Source: 188UL27-1 sp038526275 (GTDB lineage Bacteria; Pseudomonadota; Alphaproteobacteria; Rhodobacterales; Rhodobacteraceae). From it: a stretch of 64,000 nucleotides of DNA. Positions 16,815-23,676 of this stretch are shown here, piece after piece. The stretch lies in the NCBI GenBank assembly GCA_038526275.1, contig JBCBGY010000001.1, positions 19,188 through 83,187 of the forward strand. Reading direction: 5' to 3'. The translations under genes were made by a program, and so were the position numbers. Under the pieces are notes generated by a model. The model had not been told where the DNA came from, did no database searches, and worked only from the letters and a program-made list of their open reading frames with translations. Each line of letters begins with the position of its first letter. Positions within the stretch are counted from its first letter, which is position 1.

Positions 16815-17954
16815 ATGAATGATCTTGTGAACACGGCCCAACGGGCCGTCCGTATTGCGCATACTGGTGATACGGAATTGGGCCCACTGAAGCTCCTTCC
16901 CGGAACTTGGGCCAATATCCAACCACAGCATCGGCTTGAAAAGCGGGATGGCACAAAAGATGCTTTCCGCGGAGCCGGTACGCTCGACGGTACGGGCCAA
17001 AGTCCGTTCGATGGACGTGGTTGGAACATCATCGCCTTGCCCTTCGCGCAAGAGGGCCAGTTCCGAAATTACCGGCTTCTCATGAACCAGTATAACGAAG
17101 TACTGAAGTTCTCGAAGGTCGACGACAACGTCCCAAATCGCGGCATCAGCAGCGATCGACCCGCGCGCAACACTCCCCAGCGGATAGCAGCACTCGACTA
17201 TGAACAAGCCATTGCGCAAATCGCTGCGGAAGACTTCGCCAATAGCGGCACCGCAGGCCCGGCCCTGCTGCCCATCCATCACGAACCCGGGCTGTTTCTA
17301 CATATGAAGGAACAAACGATAGATGGGTTCAACATCGCGCGCCTCGCCACCATCCCCCACGGCAATGCGGCGAACGCGATCGGAAAATGGAGCGAAGAAA
17401 CCCATGTGATCGATGGCCCGCCAACGATCGGCACGCTCAGTGCGTTTCCGGAAGGTGTGACAGATGATGTCGCTACCGCTGCAGGGAATGCCACAGGCGA
17501 ACGGGATTATCTTCGCCCCTACAACCATTTCCTGCAAAACCCCTTCAAGGGCGTCATCGGGGCGGCTGGATTTCCAGGCTTTGGGCCAGAAAACAGTAAT
17601 CTGCTTCTTCAACTCGGCCTGCCGAATAACGTGGTCCGCACCACGATCCTAAAGATGGATACCGACGATCTCGAGGCCGGGATCGTCAACATCCCCTTCA
17701 TTGAACGCCAGGCAGACGCAGCCGTGATGCGCTCCACCTTTTGGATCATGGAACTGAGCGACACAGACGCCAATGGCGACCCAAAACTCGTCATGGCCTA
17801 TTCCCAGTTTATCTTCCTGGATTTTTTCGACCGGGTCGATGGCAAGCCAGGCTTAATCCGTTGGCCGCACGTCTCGATCAATATGATGGAAAAAATCGAA
17901 GACATCGACTCCGAAGCCGACGATCTGATGGTCATGTCCGCAGAAGACATATAA
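16815..17954 (+). CDS. Uncharacterised beta-rich protein (lipocalin/nitrobindin-like?)
   Basis: A 379-residue protein without signal peptide or membrane segment. ATG 16815 follows AGGTGG. The N-terminal part has LLPGTWAN and, later, GRGWNIIALPF and FRNYRLLMNQYNEVLKF, a spacing reminiscent of lipocalin/nitrobindin-type barrels that begin with a G-x-W turn. Further on there are TIGTLSAFPEGV and MRSTFWIMEL, possibly a second barrel half. I recall related roseobacter proteins annotated as heme-binding, but I cannot confirm that here. It stands alone, with repeat element A after its stop. Confidence 0.6.
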   Translation: MNDLVNTAQRAVRIAHTGDTELGPLKLLPGTWANIQPQHRLEKRDGTKDAFRGAGTLDGTGQSPFDGRGWNIIALPFAQEGQFRNYRLLMNQYNEVLKFSKVDDNVPNRGISSDRPARNTPQRIAALDYEQAIAQIAAEDFANSGTAGPALLPIHHEPGLFLHMKEQTIDGFNIARLATIPHGNAANAIGKWSEETHVIDGPPTIGTLSAFPEGVTDDVATAAGNATGERDYLRPYNHFLQNPFKGVIGAAGFPGFGPENSNLLLQLGLPNNVVRTTILKMDTDDLEAGIVNIPFIERQADAAVMRSTFWIMELSDTDANGDPKLVMAYSQFIFLDFFDRVDGKPGLIRWPHVSINMMEKIEDIDSEADDLMVMSAEDI

Positions 17955-18043
17955 AGACCCAAATGGTCGGATCACGCATTGATCCGACCGCCCCCCGCAA
18001 AGCACGGTCAGCGCACCTTGCCGCCTTTGCCCACATTGCTTTC

Positions 18044-18155
18044 TTATTGGCCAAAATACTTCCGCCGGAGGCACCGCGCGGCACGCGCGGCCACGCCCAA
18101 CGCCGGAGTAGGCCACAAGGCCGACCGACGGGGGCGGGAGGGCTACGTCCCCCCG
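18044..18155 (-). repeat. Intergenic repeat, copy A
   Basis: Located between convergent genes. The plus strand reads TTATTGGCCAAAATAC, then CCGCCGGAGGC, a 7-bp hairpin CCGCGCG-gca-CGCGCGG, the linker GCCACGCCCAACGC, a second hairpin GGCC-acaa-GGCC, and finally GGGGGCGGGAGGGC. Copy B (21211-21320) is the same element in the opposite orientation. The strand sign is arbitrary and marks it as opposite to copy B. Confidence 0.8.
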
Positions 18156-18207
18156 CACCGAAACGACATGCCCTGGCGTCCAGGTTTCGGTGGCACTGGT
18201 GTTTGGC

Positions 18208-19014
18208 TTAGTCTGGAACCTTGAAGGTGAGCGAGGCCCAAAGAGAATGCCAAACAGGCCCTGCTTCCGGATCATCATTGTCGGTTGGCCGCAAAACCAC
18301 TGCATCGACCAGATATTCGTGCCCCGACTTCACGGGGAATGACGCGCGCCCGGCCGCGTCCGTCCGGTGCAAGGAAACGGTCACCGCGCCATCAGGGGCC
18401 CGTTCGAACAGTTCGACCTGCGCATCGCCGCGCGGTTCCAAATCGTACAGCACATCAACAATCATGCCGTCAGACAGATCGTCGGTATAGGGGTTCGTCA
18501 CCGCAACGATTTCGGTCTCTAAACCCACCGAACCGTCCCGGCCCGCCCCATCGCCGACAGCGATCAGGCTCTTCGCAAACCGGCGATAGCTTTCCTTAAA
18601 GCCGGTTTCCGGCAGACCCCGATCCCGGTGCTGCTCAAAGACACCTGCAAAGTCCTTATGCCTGACAAAGTTCTGAAATTTGGCCCACTCGGTGTAGGTC
18701 AACGTACTGTCCGTTGTCTCATGCACCAACACCAACAACCCGTTCTCAGGGGCCGGCATATTGACAGCAGGCCGATCCCCCATCCGGGCAGGCACTTCGG
18801 TTTCTTCGCCCGCAATGACATAGTCGAACCGTTCCGTTCTAAACCCGATATAGGCATAGCCCGGGCCCTTGAAATTTTCTCCAACGCGCAGCTCTGCGGT
18901 GATGGTCTCTTCTGGCAAAACGGAATAGGTGTCCGGCGAAATCCAAAATTCGTGGGCAAAAGCCGGGCCACAGAAGGCCAGGCCAAGGATCGGGGGGAAT
19001 AGAATGGCACGCAT
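18208..19014 (-). CDS. DUF4198 periplasmic protein
   Basis: A 268-residue secreted protein: a Sec signal peptide (MRAILFPPILGLAFCGPAFA) with cleavage before HEFWISP, then the DUF4198 pattern ISPDTYSVLPEETITAELRVG and a C-terminal beta-sandwich-like part. DUF4198 proteins are often encoded near metal (nickel/cobalt) uptake genes. Here the divergent neighbour is a HupE/UreJ-family membrane protein. The minus-strand ATG at 19014 has AAGGAG upstream, inside the neighbour's coding region, so the two 5' ends overlap. The function in metal uptake is an inference from context. Confidence 0.85.
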   Translation of the reverse strand: MRAILFPPILGLAFCGPAFAHEFWISPDTYSVLPEETITAELRVGENFKGPGYAYIGFRTERFDYVIAGEETEVPARMGDRPAVNMPAPENGLLVLVHETTDSTLTYTEWAKFQNFVRHKDFAGVFEQHRDRGLPETGFKESYRRFAKSLIAVGDGAGRDGSVGLETEIVAVTNPYTDDLSDGMIVDVLYDLEPRGDAQVELFERAPDGAVTVSLHRTDAAGRASFPVKSGHEYLVDAVVLRPTDNDDPEAGPVWHSLWASLTFKVPD

Positions 19015-20206
19015 GAATGCACTCCTTCAATCGACGCCAAAGCAGACTTTTCTGGCGATCCTGTCAATTGCCCTTTGGCTGAGCACCGTCTCAGGCTTGT
19101 CAGCACATGAGGTACGCCCGTCTGTGGCAGATGTCGATGTCTCCGACACTCACGTTACCATGACCATCCGCCTCACAGCCGAAGCTCTGCTCGCCGGAGT
19201 AGACCTTTCAGCGGTCGAAGACACAAACGAGGCGCCAGAAGCGGCAGACTATGACCGGTTTCGGGCCCTACCCGCAGATCAACTGGCCGAACAGTTCCGC
19301 GAAAACTGGCCCGACCTCGCGGAGCGGTTCAACCTGCGGGCTGGAGAAACCCGATTGTTCCCCACACTCGAAAGTGTGGAGGTTATCGACGAGCCTGACC
19401 TGGACCTTCCGCGTGAAACAGCCCTGACACTTCTTGCGCCCTTGCCTGAAGACGACAGCGCCGTAACAGTGGCCTGGGATGCCGCTCTCGGTGCCCTTGT
19501 GGTCCGGCAAGTCGAAGGCGGGGAGGACGCCTATACCGGCTATCTTGAGAATGGCGAAAAAAGTGAGCCGCTCCCCCGACAAGGCGCATTGGCAGAAGGG
19601 GTCGGCACCGTCATCGGGCGTTATCTGATCCTCGGTTTCGAACATATTGTGCCCAAAGGGCTCGATCACATTCTATTCGTCTTGGGCCTGTTCTTTTTCG
19701 CGCTGAAACTCGGGCCAATCCTTTGGCAGGTCTCGGCCTTCACACTGGCTCATACCGTAACGCTGGCCCTGGCAAGCCTGGGCTATGTCTCGCTGCCCGG
19801 CTCAATCGTGGAGCCGCTCATTGCCGCATCAATCGTGTATGTCGCGGTGGAAAACCTGCTCAAGCCGGATCTTGGCTGGTGGCGTACAGCACTTGTTTTC
19901 GGATTTGGCCTGCTCCACGGGCTGGGCTTTGCCAGCGTCCTGGCCGATATTGGCTTAGAACCTGCCCGGTTCGTCACGGGTCTGATTGCGTTCAATGTCG
20001 GGGTGGAATTGGGCCAGCTTGCCGTGATCGCTGTGGCCCTTTTGATCGTGTTGACGGCGCAACGTGTATTGCAGCGGGACGGAATGCCCGGCGTCGGCCT
20101 GACCCTTGGAGTTGAGGATACTGTCTACCGAGCAATTTCTGTCGCGGGGTCGCTTATCATCGCTGCAGCGGGTCTGTGGTGGGTGATTGAGCGTACTCTT
20201 CTCTGA
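19004..20206 (+). CDS. HupE/UreJ-family membrane protein
   Basis: A 400-residue protein: signal peptide ending near SGLSAHEV, a periplasmic N-terminal domain of ~180 residues, then six or so helices beginning GFEHIVPKGLDHILFVLGLFFF, the HupE/UreJ-2 signature with its histidines, and later FAFTLAHTVT-like and GLLHGLGFASVLADIG segments. HupE/UreJ proteins are considered nickel or cobalt permeases. ATG 19004 is preceded by GGGGGGAA; ATG 19013 is an alternative, and no later start would keep the signal peptide. Either choice overlaps the start of the divergent DUF4198 gene. Confidence 0.87.
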   Translation: MARMNALLQSTPKQTFLAILSIALWLSTVSGLSAHEVRPSVADVDVSDTHVTMTIRLTAEALLAGVDLSAVEDTNEAPEAADYDRFRALPADQLAEQFRENWPDLAERFNLRAGETRLFPTLESVEVIDEPDLDLPRETALTLLAPLPEDDSAVTVAWDAALGALVVRQVEGGEDAYTGYLENGEKSEPLPRQGALAEGVGTVIGRYLILGFEHIVPKGLDHILFVLGLFFFALKLGPILWQVSAFTLAHTVTLALASLGYVSLPGSIVEPLIAASIVYVAVENLLKPDLGWWRTALVFGFGLLHGLGFASVLADIGLEPARFVTGLIAFNVGVELGQLAVIAVALLIVLTAQRVLQRDGMPGVGLTLGVEDTVYRAISVAGSLIIAAAGLWWVIERTLL

Positions 20207-20241
20207 CGCCACAGTTGCATTTCCCGATTGCCCGGGCCTTA

Positions 20242-20257
20242 GTTCTTGAAACAGAAC
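20242..20257. promoter_or_regulatory. Inverted repeat just upstream of choX
   Basis: GTTCT-TGAAAC-AGAAC, 16 bases before the choX start and overlapping its 5' leader. It could be an operator or a small leader hairpin. No regulator gene is adjacent. Confidence 0.3.
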
Positions 20258-20273
20258 CTGGGGAGACAGACGA

Positions 20274-21200
20274 ATGACAGCAAAGACCGCACTGTCGGCA
20301 ACCATTTTGGCGCTGACGGCCGGCATGGCCGGCGCCGCCTGCGACACCATTTCCTTTTCCGATGTGGGCTGGACCGACATCACCGCCACAACCGCCACAA
20401 CGACGGTTGTGCTAAAGGCGCTGGGATATGAGACCGACGTCAAGGTTCTGTCGGTTCCGGTCACCTATACGTCCATGGCTGCAGGGGACATCGACATATT
20501 CCTGGGCAATTGGATGCCCACGATGGAGGCGGATATCGCGCCTTATCGGGAGGCAGGCACCGTTGATACGGTTCGAGCCAATCTGGAAGGTGCAAAATAC
20601 ACCCTGGCCACCAATGCCGCGGGCGCAGCGCTCGGCATTAAGGACTTTGCCGACATCGCCGCCCATGCGGACGCGTTGGAGCAGACAATTTACGGTATTG
20701 AGCCCGGCAATGATGGCAACCGTCTGATCATGGATATGATTTCCGCCGATGCGTTCGGACTGACCGGCTTTGAGGTGAAGGAAAGTTCCGAGCAAGGGAT
20801 GTTGGCGCAAGTTGCCCGCGCCACATCGCGAGAGGAACCGATCGTGTTTCTCGGATGGGAGCCACATCCCATGAATGCGAATTTTGAGCTGACTTACCTG
20901 ACCGGCGGCGACGCCTATTTTGGCCCCAACCTGGGGGGCGCAACCGTATATACCAACACCCGCGCGGGCTTCAGCGACGACTGCCCGAACGTTGGTAAGC
21001 TTCTGGGAAATTTGGAATTTTCTCTGGCCATGGAAAACGAGATCATGGGTGCCATTCTGAATGACGGGGCTGACCCGGAAGATGCGGCCACCGCTTGGAT
21101 CCAGGCCAATTCAGACGCGGTGATGGGTTGGCTGGACGGGGTCACCACCCTTGATGGAAGCGCTGCGACAGATGCCGTAAAGGAAGCGTTAGGCTTGTAG
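20274..21200 (+). CDS. choX: Choline/betaine ABC transporter binding protein
   Basis: A periplasmic substrate-binding protein of 308 residues in the OpuAC family. The signal peptide ends near MAGAACDT. The mature protein has GWTDITATTATTTVVLKALGY, DIDIFLGNWMPTME and FLGWEPHPMNANFEL, the tryptophan- and tyrosine-containing segments that form the aromatic box for the quaternary amine in ChoX. GGGGAG precedes the start. The permease and ATPase genes choW and choV are absent from both sides, so it is an orphan binding protein here. Glycine betaine or carnitine are possible alternative ligands. Confidence 0.88.
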   Translation: MTAKTALSATILALTAGMAGAACDTISFSDVGWTDITATTATTTVVLKALGYETDVKVLSVPVTYTSMAAGDIDIFLGNWMPTMEADIAPYREAGTVDTVRANLEGAKYTLATNAAGAALGIKDFADIAAHADALEQTIYGIEPGNDGNRLIMDMISADAFGLTGFEVKESSEQGMLAQVARATSREEPIVFLGWEPHPMNANFELTYLTGGDAYFGPNLGGATVYTNTRAGFSDDCPNVGKLLGNLEFSLAMENEIMGAILNDGADPEDAATAWIQANSDAVMGWLDGVTTLDGSAATDAVKEALGL

Positions 21201-21210
21201 GCGGCCCACA

Positions 21211-21320
21211 CCCGTGGCTCTCCCGCCCCCGGTTGTCGGCCTTGCGGCCTTCACCGGCGTTGGGCCCGGCAGGCGCGCTGCGCGCGCCTGTGCCTCCGGC
21301 GGGTTTTTTGGCCAACAAGA
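21211..21320 (+). repeat. Intergenic repeat, copy B
   Basis: Downstream of choX and facing the convergent FMN reductase gene. It reads GGCTCTCCCGCCCCC, hairpin GGCC-ttgc-GGCC, linker GCGTTGGGCCCGGC, a 9-bp hairpin CAGGCGCGC-tgc-GCGCGCCTG, then GCCTCCGGCGGG, TTTTTT and GGCCAACAAG. In the plus orientation the GC-rich hairpins followed by six T residues would serve as a terminator for choX. Confidence 0.85.
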
Positions 21321-21430
21321 GAGGGCAGAGCGCATTGCTAAAACATACCGCCGCAAACCTGATTGACGCTGCCTGAAATCAAGGAAGCTTAACGCGTCAG
21401 GTCATATGCGATGTTTTGGATGCGTCCTCT

Positions 21431-21973
21431 TCACTTGCGAGATGCGGCCTCGCGAAGCTCGGCCATCAATTCGGTGAGAAGTTTCACATAGAGTTCGCCT
21501 TTCAGGAGCCCCTGATCGTCGAACTCTTTAGCAGCAGCCGCGACCATGACTTCGGGACCTGGCAGCAAGCGGGGGCGGAAGGGTGTCAGGCAGAGACGCA
21601 GGGCATATTGAGCCCGTGCCCCCCCTGCCCGTCCCGCCGCAGCGGACATGATTGCAACCGGTTTATCGCGCCACGGCGCCCCTTCCACCCTGCTGACCCA
21701 GTCCAGCGCATTCTTCAGAACACCAGAAATGGATTGATTATATTCCGGCGTTGAAATGACAACAGCGTTCGCATCAGAAATGCTGTGTGCGAGTTCCGTC
21801 ACGGCCAGCGGAATGCCCGAGCTTTCTTCTAGATCCCCATCATAAAGAGGAAGGTTGAGGGAATGCGTATCAAAATAGTCTGCACCCCAGATCCGGCCCG
21901 CCTCCTGGACGAGCTTGCGATTGAACGAATTTGATCGCAGCGAGCCACTGAGACCCAACAATTTCAATGACAT
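21431..21973 (-). CDS. NAD(P)H-dependent FMN reductase
   Basis: A flavodoxin-fold reductase of 180 residues. The FMN phosphate loop is GLSGSLRSNSFNRKL near the N-terminus, and the family motif STPEYNQSISGVLKNALDW follows in the middle. These enzymes reduce FMN, quinones or azo compounds using NAD(P)H. Start 21973 (MSLKLLG) is chosen because the flavin loop must be N-terminal and GGAGAGCAGGA lies just upstream; the open frame continues 44 codons further without support. It is convergent with choX across repeat B. Confidence 0.9.
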   Translation of the reverse strand: MSLKLLGLSGSLRSNSFNRKLVQEAGRIWGADYFDTHSLNLPLYDGDLEESSGIPLAVTELAHSISDANAVVISTPEYNQSISGVLKNALDWVSRVEGAPWRDKPVAIMSAAAGRAGGARAQYALRLCLTPFRPRLLPGPEVMVAAAAKEFDDQGLLKGELYVKLLTELMAELREAASRK

Positions 21974-22807
21974 TCCTGCTCTCCAGTTCGGGTTCGCTTG
22001 GTCTACCTGCGGCTTTCTCGTTGCTATACAAGTCAGGTTGCGGCCCGTCACGCCTTGGGTCGGGGCTGCATTGCACATTTTCCTGTACGCTCGGTTTCTA
22101 AGCATCGCATTGGCTCCGGGCCAGTCGGTTTCGGCGGGAACCTGCCGCGATTGCGGGCGGCGTCAGAAATGATCTGGATCGTTCCGAAAACACCTGCAGA
22201 TATGGGCGCACCTTTATGCTGTTCCGTAAAGCGCCCTTTGCTTCAAGGTTGCGCAAAAATTCTTATGGAAGCGTATAAAGTGTATATCTTTCAATACGTT
22301 ACCCGAATCACTTGCACGCCCACCCAGATGGCCAACGGATTGCTGTCCAAATCGCCCGAACAATAGCGGGAGATGGATTTTCATTGGTGACGGGCCGGAG
22401 GCAATAACGGCCCAAATCGTGCTCATCATTTACCCTGCCGCAGATGCAGCGTTAGCTGCCCATCATAGGGAGCGCCCCAGCCGTTTGGGTGAATGGTCAT
22501 CTGATGGCAACCGGGGCACGTGGCCATGTCGGCAAGGACAAATGAGAACAAGCAAGATTACCTTTCCTGAACGAAATGGCATTCTTTACCCCGCGACCGA
22601 GCCGTCGGACTCTGAGCGCGGCGCGTGTTACCTCTGTGCGAGTTACGGACGTTTTTCCGAATTTTTCAATCAATACAGTCAGACATTTTTTGCAGGCCAG
22701 GTTGGATCGGCTTAGCCGTCCGGGACCACTTTGGCTTCAGATTTGATCAACACCGGCCTGTGGGGCTGATCCCCAAGCTTCGCGCCCTCGCAAGTCGGTC
22801 GTTGAGG
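21974..22807. other. Gene-free stretch of about 830 bp
   Basis: I see no convincing gene here. Short open frames (for example 22419-22715) lack family motifs and a good ribosome binding site. The middle part (around 22255-22310) is AT-rich for this genome, with ATTCTTATGGAAGCGTATAA and runs such as GTGTATATCTTTC. It may hold a small RNA, promoters for the FMN reductase gene (minus strand) or a decayed gene. No tRNA-like or CRISPR-like structure is visible. Confidence 0.5.
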
Positions 22808-22834
22808 GAGCCGGACCAATTACGGGTCCGGCTC
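22808..22834. terminator. Strong hairpin after Lin0512 genes
   Basis: A perfect 10-bp stem, GAGCCGGACC (22808-22817) and GGTCCGGCTC (22825-22834) with a 7-base loop, lies two bases beyond the minus-strand stop at 22837. In the plus direction it is followed by TTTC. It probably ends the Lin0512 operon. Confidence 0.75.
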
Positions 22835-22836
22835 TT

Positions 22837-23202
22837 TCAGTTCGTGCCGGATTTTGGAATGACCGAACGGGGTAAAAAGGCCTCGATGGCCGCCGAGGCC
22901 ACGATTGAGATGGTCCCATTGTCTGGATTGGTGATCTGCAGGCCACCCAATACAGCTGTCACACTCGCCCGCCCCCGAGGCAGAGTGGCGGTCAGCTGTT
23001 CCAGATCAACTGCGGATGGATCAGGGACCGCCACGGTAACGTGCACCCGCATCTCATCGTGACTTATCCCTAAGGTCTCAAAGAGCGGAATCGAGGAATG
23101 ACGCATGGCATCCTCAATGGCCCGCGCGGCCGCTTTGGTATGATCCTGACCATAAAGGTCGTTGCCCATCCCCATTTCTATGATGAAACGCTGGTCCGTC
23201 AT
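22837..23202 (-). CDS. Lin0512-family protein (second copy)
   Basis: A 121-residue member of the Lin0512/TIGR02058 family. Family features are an early EMGMGNDLYGQDHTKAAARAIEDAMRHSSIPL and a later LPRGRASVTAVLGGLQI. The function of the family is unknown; it is a small conserved fold, probably a cytoplasmic oligomer. It overlaps the upstream paralogue by four bases (ATGA), so the pair is translationally coupled, and it ends at a strong hairpin. Confidence 0.85.
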   Translation of the reverse strand: MTDQRFIIEMGMGNDLYGQDHTKAAARAIEDAMRHSSIPLFETLGISHDEMRVHVTVAVPDPSAVDLEQLTATLPRGRASVTAVLGGLQITNPDNGTISIVASAAIEAFLPRSVIPKSGTN

Positions 23203-23540
23203 GTCCCGACCTCCAAAGCAACATGAATAGCGACATTGGCCATTACTGTTGGCGGCCCGTTCGGGCGGGGAATGTCCAGACCGCCAGCGACCACGTCAAA
23301 TCCGATCTGGCCGTAAGGAAAAATGTCGAGCAGTGCTTCGGTATCGACCGCGTCAGGCTGTTGCACGCCGATCTGGACAGTGATTTGCATCGCTTCTTTC
23401 GGTTGATCGAAAAGCTCTGCCAGGTTGATCGAATTGTGCCAAAGCGCGTCTTCTATGGCGCGGCGGGCCGCCTGGGTATAGTCCTGCCGCCGCAGCGACG
23501 CACCCATCCCAAATTCCGTTAGCAATCGTCTCACTGCCAT
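23199..23540 (-). CDS. Lin0512-family protein (first copy)
   Basis: A 113-residue paralogue of the next gene: EFGMGASLRRQDYTQAARRAIEDALWHNSINL corresponds to the start of the other copy, and FPYGQIGFDVVAGGLDIPRPNG to its C-terminal half. Start 23540 is chosen because it matches the paralogue's N-terminus; the open frame upstream adds 64 unrelated residues. The tandem pair with ATGA coupling suggests a heteromeric complex. Its biochemical role is unknown. Confidence 0.85.
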   Translation of the reverse strand: MAVRRLLTEFGMGASLRRQDYTQAARRAIEDALWHNSINLAELFDQPKEAMQITVQIGVQQPDAVDTEALLDIFPYGQIGFDVVAGGLDIPRPNGPPTVMANVAIHVALEVGT

Positions 23541-23676
23541 CGTTGCAATCCCCTTGTCTCTCGCTCGGTTTTCACGGGCAAGCGCGACGAAGTCCACAGA
23601 CCGATGTGAGAAAAACAGGGCAAAAAAATGCGCCGGCAAAGCTGCCAGCGCATTCGTAGGTCTAGAGATGCCCGCT

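Noticed and set aside
22419..22715. 98-residue plus-strand open frame in the gene-free stretch
   Set aside because: Odd composition, no motif, no convincing ribosome binding site.
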